Source of the DNA: Ganoderma boninense
Lineage: Eukaryota > Basidiomycota > Agaricomycetes > Polyporales > Polyporaceae
Reading direction: 5' to 3'
DNA: 64,000 nt
NCBI GenBank assembly: GCA_002900995.3
Contig: CM035304.1
Coordinates: 144,877-208,876, forward strand
Positions 56,101 to 64,000 of the stretch are shown piece by piece. The notes under the pieces are model-generated. The model saw nothing but the letters and a program-made list of their open reading frames with translations. It was not told the origin of the DNA and searched no databases. A program made the translations under genes and the position numbers. Each line of letters starts with the position of its first letter. The stretch's first letter is position 1.

Positions 56101-59100
56101 GCTTCGTGGCACTTCTAACAGCATCACAGCCCAGCTGAAGGTGAACTTGCGCCCTCTGTGGTTTCCCGCTGCCGCGGCGTTGTCGACGTTGGCAAGCAGG
56201 TTCGGCGACCTAGTGTGGGCTCTTCTTTTCCAGGAGCTGCAGAATGCTGCTTCGCCGTCCGCAGACATGGCTCCCACTCCTGCATGGCTGAAGGAGAACG
56301 CTGACGAAGGCGACACCATCTGGGAGGACGAGAGGTCATGGCGGGATCCAAGCGCCCACAAGCTCCGGACATCGGTCGCGAAGTGGGTCGGCCACACAGC
56401 TGCGGAGCATGCGATCGTCCAGGTATGTGCCTCACTGCGCCTGCAATGCATGTGTACATGCTCATAATTTTGGACTTCAATCAGAGTCAGGTCAGCGTTG
56501 ATCGTTTCGACGCCACGACGTACGAGACGCAGCTGCTGGCGGTGCTGGAAGAGTGCGCATCGCTGGCCGAGAGGCACAACCGTGACCTCGTCCCGTACTT
56601 CCTCGCGCTCGTGGATCTAGACATGCCGTCGCGGCTGCCGCGGACTAAGCTCAACGCGTGGCTGAAGCTTTTTGCGAAGTTCAGCAACCCCAACGCGCTC
56701 CGGGCGACAGAAACGATCCGCGCGCTCTACGTCTCGCTCCTCGCACACCCTGATCGTTCGCTGCAGAAGCTAGCACTGTCCTGCCTACTCACATACAAGT
56801 CGCCGCGCCTAGTACGACATGAGGACTCCGTGCGCCTTCTGCTGGATGACACGAAGTGGCGGGACCAGCTCACGCAGCTCGATTTTGCGGAGTTCTCGGT
56901 TGACGAACGCCCTGAGGTCGTGAATGTTATCATACGCCTGTTGTATGGGACGATGCTGGAGCGACGCGGCCGCACACGCGGGGCAGACAAGCGCGCTGCA
57001 GTACTATCTTCCCTCGCGGCTTGCTCCGACGAAGAGCTCACATTGCTCGTGGATCTCATGCTGCAACCGATACAGAAGGACCGGTCCGGGGACGTTGATA
57101 GTGCCGCGTTCGCAGTTCAACCAGTGCCGGAGGACGTGACGGAGAAGCAGCAGGTCGGATTCTTGACTCTGCTAGGAGACGTTCTCAAACACTTAGGATC
57201 GCGAGTGGTTTCTCGTTGGCCGTCCCTTCTCGAGACCGTGATCGACCTTCTGGCAGGCGCACAAACAGCCCTGGATGCCCGGAACGATGGCCGTGCAGAA
57301 GGCACCGGGGATGAGGATGATGCTGACGCGGACGAGGAGCAGGACGAACCGACCGGATCGCTGAGGACGCTGAAGACCATACGACAGCTTGGCTTGAAAC
57401 GGCTTGCAGATTTCTTCCGCTGCCCAGTCACGTACCACTTCACTCCCTACATGCCTGAAGCGTTCCGTTCAGCCATATCGCCCCGTCTTCCTTCTCTGGA
57501 TGGGGAGAACACACAGGCGCCTGGTGCGCTGCTCGATCTTTTCCACGCCTGGGCACAACGTCAGGAGTATGCCGTGTACCTCGTGCAGTACGACGACTCT
57601 GTCCTACCGAAGGTGTATGACTGCCTCATCGCCACGAACGTCAAGCCGACCGTGATCACAAAGGTTTTCGACATCGTTGAGCAGCTGCAATCCCAGTCAG
57701 TCGCTTCCGATGCCGTGCTCGAATCGGTGTTCAAGCCCCATGTCTCGCACCTTCTCACGAATCTATCTACGCTGGTCTCGCGTTCGAAGGGCTCTGTCTC
57801 CGCTGTGACCGACGTCTTAGGACGTCGCCAGATCGCCATCCTCTCCGAGCTAGCCCCCTATCTTTCAGATTCGAGCCAGGCTGCAACGCTCCTCGAACTC
57901 TTCTCGCCTCTCCTACGCAAGCCCCATAAGGCGGTCCCGGAGAAGATCAAAGTCGACATGATCAACATCCTCTGCAGTCTCTTCCCTTTGATCCAGGACC
58001 TGTCCGACTCTAGCAGCCCGATCTACGACAGGGCCTACTGTTTGCTGTCGCAGTTGTTCCAAACCCTGCGATCGAGGCAGGCCCGCATCACTCTCGTTAA
58101 GGCCCTCGCTGGCTTTGCGTCAATCCAGCCAGCCGTCGGCCCCCTCGCGCAGCTTTTGGATTCGCTCAATGCGTACTCCGTGAAGCGTCTAGAGGAACCA
58201 GACTTCGACCGCCGGCTAACAGCCTTCGCGGAGCTGAACGATTCGCTTTACCGGACGCTCTCATGCCGCGACTGGCTTCCCATCGTTTACAACTCACTCA
58301 GCTTCATCCAGGACCCTCTAGAGTTAACTATACGGAGCAACGCAGCCACGACGCTCAAGCGCTTCGTGGACTCCGCGGGTGACCAACGCGGCGAGTACGA
58401 GGAGACCTTCCTGAAGGTTCTATATCCGGGTTTGAAGAATGGCTTACACTCCAAGGCGGAACTCGTTCGTGCGGAGATCCTCGGCGTCCTTTCCCATGCT
58501 GTTGGACGGTGCGACAGCATTGCCTCGTTGCAGGAAATGCGCGTCTTGCTTGCAGGCGGAGACGAGGAGGCTAACTTCTTCAACAACATCCACCACATCC
58601 AGATCCACAGACGCAGCCGTGCTATCCGTCGCCTGGTAGACCATGTAAACCAAGGCCACATCCGCAGTGCCACGCTAGCCGAGGTCTTCATCCCCCTCAT
58701 CAGTAACTACATCACGTCTACGGCCTCGCTCGACCACCACCTCGTCAATGAGGCTATCCTTGCCGTGGGCTCGATGGCGAAGCGTCTGAACTGGGGTGCC
58801 TACTATGCTCTTGTTCAGCGCTACATGAAGCTGGCTAAGCAGAAGGATACGTCTGAACGTGTGTATGTTCGGACAATCGTCGCCATCCTCGATAGCTTCC
58901 ACTTCCCTATGGAGGAAGCCGTCGACTCGGAAGCAGTGGAGACGATGGAGGACGCCGACTCCGGGGATGAAGAAGTTGGACCCGAGCCACTTCCAGAAGT
59001 TGCGCGCGATGCAGCCAAAATTGCCCGTATCCAAGACGCGGTGAACGCTCGTCTCCTGCCTAGCCTCATTCTATACTTGGAGAAACGCGACGAGACCGAG

Positions 59101-62100
59101 GATAGCCTCCGAATCCCCGTTGCATTCGGCGTCGTCCAGATCGCCAAACATCTACCTCAGGATTCGCGGGACGCACAGGTCAAGAAGCTACTCACCGTTC
59201 TTAGCCAGGCTCTCCGCAGTAAGTCTCAAGAGACTCGGGACTTGGTGAGGGAAACACTTTGTCGCATCGCCTGTACTATGGGTCCTTCCTACCTGTCGCT
59301 TTTGATTCGGGAGATGCGAGGTGCACTGCTTCGGGGGCCTCATCTTCACGTCCTAGCTTACTCTGTTCACGCACTCCTCGTCCACGTCACCACTGGGGAC
59401 CATGCCCCCTCCTTCCAGAAGCTTGATGACTGCGTCAACGACGTGGCTACCGTTTCCGCGGAGGTCATCTTTGGCGAATCTGGGAAGGACGTCCAAAGTG
59501 AAGGATTCAAGACGAAGATGCGGGAGGTTCGAGGGTCGTCGTCGAAGGGCGTGGACGCCCTCGCTTTGTTGGCCAAGTATATCACACCAGCGAAGATCAG
59601 CAGCCTTCTCCTGCGCATCCGAAACATCATGCAGGAAACAGAGACGCTGAAGGTCATGCAGCAGGTTGAAGAACTTCTCCGGCGGATCGCGGGCGGTTTG
59701 AACTCCAATGCTCACCTTGTCCCCGCCGAGCTTTTGGTCCTTTGTCACACGCTCATCTCCCAAAACGCCCGTTTCCTTCAAGACGTTCCGAAAAACGAGC
59801 CCAAAGGCAAAGGCGCCAAGCGGAAGGACCATGCTATCGTGCAGCTGAAGCGTCGCCTTGCATCGGACGGTGGTCATTACGCCAACAACTCATTCCGGTG
59901 CGTACGTCGATAGTTTCGATATGCCTTCCTTGACACATTCCCCAGCTTCGTCGTTTTCGGTCTGGAGTTGTTTAATACTGCTTACCGTCGCGGTCGGTTC
60001 GACTTCAAAGATGCGAACGTGATGTCTCGCCTCGAGCCTATGGTCTCCATCATCGGAAACACTTTGTACTCTTCACATATGCAAGTCGTCGGTCCTGGGC
60101 TGAAGGCTGCCGCTGCGATCGTCAAATGCCCATTGAAATCCATCGACAAGTCGTCGCCCGTCTTTGTACGCCAGATCATCGAGATTATCAAGCACGCAGG
60201 ATCCACCGAGCCGGAAGCTGTCCAAACGGCGTTCAAGTCGTTAGCTACCATCCTTCGCGATCACCCGGGTGCTCAGGTCAAGGAGAAGGATCTCGTCTAT
60301 TTGCTGGAGCTTGTTGCCCCTGACCTCGAGGAACCTTCTCGCCAAGCTGCGGTATTCACGATGCTACGAGCTATCATTGCGCGACGTTTCGTCGTCCCCG
60401 AGATCTATGACATCATGGACAAGATCGCGGAGATCATGGTAACCAATCAGTCGCCGTCGGTCCAGGAACTTGCACGAGGCGCTCTTCTCCAGTTCCTCCT
60501 CGACTATCCTCAAGGCAAGGGCCGGTTGAAGAATCAGATGACATTCCTCGTCAAGAACCTCTCGTACGTCTACGAAAGCGGGCGGCAGTCGGTCATGGAA
60601 CTTCTTTCCGTGATGATCGCCAAGTTCGAGAGCAAGCTGATCCACGAGTACTCCGACTTGTTGTTCGTCGGCCTGGTCATGGTCATCGCGAACGACGAGG
60701 CAGCGAAATGTCGCGAGATGGCGGCAGAACTGGTCAAAGGCCTACTGACGCGTCTCGAGACCAACCAGCGGAACGTCATCATGTCCCACGTCCACTCATG
60801 GGCTTCTCAGCATACTCAACCGCAGCTCACTCGCGTCTCGGCGCAGTTGTACGGGCTCTTCGTCGACTTCCTGAAGGCCGATATCTCTCCTTATAGGGCG
60901 GCGATGCTCGACGATATGAATGCCCTTGTCCGTCGCAGCGCCCTCGCAGTTGAATCTGCTGCTACCAACTCTGACGGGGCGACGGATGTCGACGAGAGTG
61001 GAATGCTGTCGCAAACGTGGCAGACGCCGTATCACGCTCTGCTTGTCTTCTCCAAGACTCTTCGCGAACAACCCAATCTCGCCGCCGAGGAAGGGATGGT
61101 CGACTGGCCATCTGTCGTAGCCTTGCTCCTCTTCCCTCACGGATGGGTCCGTTCAGCATCTTGTCGTCTCCTCGGAACATTGTTTTCCATCGTTCCTGTG
61201 ACCGCACCCCAGAGCGAAGAGTCCTTGTTTTCCCAGGCGGGTATGGAAGAGATCGCGACCAAGCTCTATCTGCAGCTCAAGAGCGAGAACCTCGACGAGC
61301 AACTTGGCCTCCAGATCGTGAAGAACCTCTTCTACGTGGGCAAGTGTTTCTCCGAGATAGAGCTTCATTCATTAGCTCCGTCTGCGGCTGATGTTGAGGC
61401 AGACGACGTCTCGGAGGATGAAGCCGAGGTTGCAGGAGACGATGAACAGAACGATGCACGCAACCACCCCCTCTCTCGACTTTTCTCCCGACTGTCTTAT
61501 CAGGCTCGTTCATCTCTCATTCGCCGTCGCAGCAAAGCAAAGAGTGCGGTGCGTAACCGCTTGCCACTCTCCTATGGAGATCACTCACATGCTGCGTACA
61601 GGCAAACTGGTCGCAACAACCAATGTGTGTCCTGAAATGGTTCGCAGCGATGGCGTCTCACCTCGACGCTGGGGCTGTTGAGCGTTTCTTGTTACACATT
61701 CTGAGCCCTGTGTATCGTATAATTGAGGATGATACCATACGCGATCCGCAGATGGGTAAGCCAATAGCGTTGCTCCGTGCTGCGTGACCTGACTCGGCGC
61801 CGTAGAGGAGCTAAAGACACTCGCCGTCGAGCTGCAGGACCTAGTGCAAACTAAGGTTGGTACGACGAAGTTCTCGAATGTCTACAACAGCATCCGGCAG
61901 AAGACGGTCAGCGTTCGTCGGGAGCGTAAGGCAGCCCGAGCAATTCAAGTACGTCCTGGATATTTTTGACTGCGTCAAGCCAGAAATTGACCTGCTGTTC
62001 AGAGCACTATCGATCCTGCAGCTGCGGCGAAGAAGAGGCTTCAGCGGAACATCCTCAAGAAGGACAGCCGGAAGAGGAAGAGTGATACATTCTTGTGAGC

Positions 62101-62186
62101 TTTGTGGTCCTCCTGGTGAGAGTGTTTACTCATCGTTCTCTCACAGGCAGCAGAAAGGCAGGGCGAAGCGGAGAAGAGAGGCTTGA
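53185..62186 (+). CDS. UTP20: UTP20, U3 snoRNP / SSU processome HEAT-repeat protein (DRIM)
   Basis: UTP20 is a very large helical-repeat protein of the nucleolar small-subunit processome needed for 18S rRNA maturation. The ATG at 53185 gives MMDSHPEERPAKRFK, then exons with HESYKDTLKGVHLPSALNQT, HFHEALLHWQELNLAPAFLK, YPRVLKRLLQLLPRSLSAEA and so on. One exon is open for over 3.4 kb and carries the DRIM region (FSNPNALRATETIRALYVSL, LQKLALSCLLTYKSPRL). Later come FGLELFNTAYRRGRFDFKDA, FVRQIIEIIKHAG and FYVGKCFSEIELHS. The C-terminus is lysine/arginine-rich (KKRLQRNILKKDSRKRKSD, GRAKRRREA) with the stop at 62184-62186. About a dozen introns splice in frame, and one (54393-54983) is 591 nt, about ten times the usual size. 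No frame break was found in roughly 7.5 kb of coding sequence. Length near 2,500 residues fits the family. Confidence 0.92.
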
Positions 62187-62298
62187 CGTGCAGCGCGGTG
62201 ACCACCACAACGTTAGCCTACTATCATTATTCGAGAGCGTAAATTGTTTGATTGCTTTGGCATACCTTGGATATTGGTGTGCATAGCAGTAGCGAAGG

Positions 62299-62485
62299 TG
62301 TAACGGGCAGGTCACGGAGTGACCGCGTTATGGTTCCCCAATAGACCAATAAACCCAGGACGGGCCTAGTCCACCCGTACGGTTGAGGTTGAGGGCGTTG
62401 TAACAGGCTGGGAAAGTGGGACGGATAGTCCAACGGTTGTGCGTGGTGCAATTCCCGCGCGTTCCATTTTCAGCCGGTCGTTACA
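62299..62485 (+). mobile_element. introner-like MITE, copy 2 (187 bp), intergenic
   Basis: Same ends as copy 1 (TGTAACGGGCAGG ... GGTCGTTACA) and near-identical sequence, flanked by the 5-bp direct repeat GAAGG (62294-62298 and 62486-62490). It has 22 bp (around GGTTGAGGTTGAGGGCG) that copy 1 lacks, so copy 1 may be an internal deletion derivative. It lies about 110 bp after the UTP20 stop. Confidence 0.85.
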
Positions 62486-62747
62486 GAAGGCCACCACCAT
62501 ATTCATATGTTGAAAGGTGACTTGTCTCAACAAACGTAGAGCTCATCTGGTTTGAACGGGGTATGTACCCGCTTTGGTTCCAGCTCGAATAGTCTCATCC
62601 GCTTCTATTTCTAGTCTGCGCTGTGCACCACTGCGGCGCCCTGCCTGCAGCATCCTGCAGCAGACGTAGGTGTCACCCATCCATGACTTACGTTTACCCC
62701 TTATGACGGGCGTGGCAGGCGTCTAGGCTGCTCCAGCAGCGTTTTGC

Positions 62748-64000
62748 TTGGATAAATACTCAGCGAATGGACCTCGACTAGATCTCCCCATCCGCCCACA
62801 TCTCTACAGCTTGCACGATGCTCTCCGCCCACGAGACGACCTCGAGCGTGTTGGTGTCGGTTTGTCCGACACCACCTTGACCGCCAACAGACGCCGCTTG
62901 CTTGATGTCATGGACGCTCTTCATCGCACAGGGTACGTACCCCAATTTCAGACATTTGAGCGATTGTAATCTCGTGAATGCAGAGTACAGGAGGATACGG
63001 ACTTGCCTGTAATTGCCGTCATGGGCCAGCAAAGTGCCGGCAAATCGTCCTTGATTGAGGCCATATCTGGCATCAGGCTTCCTCGCGCGACCGGGACGTG
63101 CACTCGGTGAGGATATGCTGTATGTGGCCTCTTAAACGTACGTCTACTGAACATCCTGCGAACCACCAGGTGCCCCACGGAGTGTCGCCTGACGCGAGCC
63201 CAAGGGAGATGGCAGTGCATAGTCTCTTTACATTTTCTCAAAGACTCTGAGGGCCGTGTCTTGGGGCAGCCAAGGGTAGACCGTTTCGGGGACATCATCT
63301 ATAACAAGGATGAAGTCGAGGAGAGGATCAGACGAGCACAACACGCTATCCTCAACCCCAATACAGATTATCGTGTTTTCCTCGACGATGAGGAACTCGT
63401 CGACATCAGAAAGGAGGTCACATTCTCCTCGAACTATATCTCTCTGGAGATCAGGGGAGAGGATGTTGAAGATCTGTCTTTCTGTGATTTGCCGGGTACG
63501 CTGTCCAATCGTTTGCCCGATCTGTCGAGGCTATCAATTCACGGTTCGTGAACAGGCATGATCGCTAGCGTCTCCTCCGGTCAGAGTGCGAATGACATCG
63601 AGCTCGTCAAAGACCTCATCGTTCAATACATCGGGAAGGAGAGCTGCATTATTCTACTCACGGTTGCCTATGAGAGTATGTCAATGTTGCCCAGTCCTCC
63701 TCTACGGTCATGTTTTGACATGCTATTGTTAGCGGACTTTCAGAACCAGGCCGCTCACAGCCTTGCAAAGGCTTATGATCCCCAGGGAACTCGAACCATT
63801 GGTCGTTCAAGTCACTACACATTCCTACTCATGAACTGACTCTATATACATTAGGAGTCCTTACGAAGCCCGACAGGATGGAGGTCGGCACTGAAGATAG
63901 CTGGATGCGACGTCTGAAGAACCTTGATGAGCCGCTCACGCATGGGTGGTTCAGCGTTAAGCAACCAGATTCGCGTGCTATCGCGGAGGGTATCACATAC
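62748..64000 (+). CDS. dynamin-type large GTPase, N-terminal part, runs off the window
   Basis: Dynamin superfamily GTPase, a membrane-remodelling enzyme. Exon 1 reads SDTTLTANRRRLLDVMDALH and joins in frame (ACAGG|AGTACAG) to VQEDTDLPVIAVMGQQSAGK, the G1 P-loop (GQQSAGKSS). G2-type residues are in PRATGTCTRCPTECRL, G3 is DLPG at the end of the SFCDLPG exon, followed by IASVSSGQSANDIELVKDLI and ESCIILLTVAYE, and G4 is TKPD in GVLTKPDRMEV near 63870. Four or more short introns are evident. The start is unresolved: no ATG precedes the conserved exon 1 residues in frame (the first is at 62910), so an upstream exon or a small indel is likely. The interval given begins where the frame opens. The stalk and GED regions lie outside the window. 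Confidence 0.85.

Noticed and set aside
1..64000. CRISPR arrays, operons, ribosome binding sites and rRNA
   Set aside because: The sequence is eukaryotic. No regularly spaced repeats or rRNA segments were seen, and no tRNA could be supported.

Overview
The window is nuclear DNA of a filamentous basidiomycete, most likely a wood-decay Agaricomycete. The evidence is many 50-80 nt GT-AG introns, GC-rich coding exons, a tnp2 (CACTA-type) transposase, a GH10 xylanase, a CFEM protein and nucleolar, SRP and dynamin genes of fungal type. There is one 100-N assembly gap (10730-10829). The organism was not identified further.

Layout. About 1-44 kb is accessory sequence. It holds six members of one paralogous family (F1-F6, all on the minus strand, at 1-629, 2.4-3.9, 4.1-4.3, 12.2-13.3, 16.6-18.1 and 27.5-29.3 kb), a decayed tnp2 element (5.0-8.8 kb), a GH10 xylanase (13.6-15.1), a flavin (Baeyer-Villiger/FMO-like) monooxygenase (18.7-21.2), three paralogous O-methyltransferases on the plus strand (A 23.4-25.6, B 32.0-34.3, C 34.9-37.7), a CFEM small secreted protein (26.0-26.3), a phosphatidylserine-decarboxylase-like gene (39.1-41.3) and an NmrA-like reductase (43.2-44.5). 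About 44.8-64 kb is mostly conserved gene space: a histidine-phosphatase-like membrane protein, SRP72, a single-pass membrane protein, the very long UTP20 gene (53.2-62.2) and the start of a dynamin-type GTPase that runs off the window.

How it fits together. The monooxygenase, three O-methyltransferases, NmrA-like reductase and PSD-like decarboxylase could be tailoring genes of a small metabolic locus, but no PKS, NRPS, terpene synthase or P450 is visible, so this is only a hypothesis. UTP20 (ribosome biogenesis) and SRP72 (protein targeting) are housekeeping genes.

Most interesting observations. (1) The F family has, in its C-terminal half, an H-x-E ... C-x-x-C/S signature resembling the zinc site of the OTT_1508-like nucleic-acid deaminases. 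It is in tandem expansion and partial decay, and the only visible intact copy has Ser in place of the last Cys. (2) A small terminal-inverted-repeat element sits in an exon of O-methyltransferase C with a perfect 5-bp target duplication. It carries splice signals that would remove most of it in frame, so it is a candidate introner. A second copy with its own 5-bp duplication lies after UTP20. (3) A group of small elements with related TIRs and 3-bp duplications, full of GATTCTG/CAGAATC, has inserted in introns and has swollen one intron to 1.88 kb. (4) Several accessory genes carry single-base homopolymer frameshifts whereas UTP20 is clean over about 7.5 kb, so either gene decay or consensus errors must be settled before these models are used.
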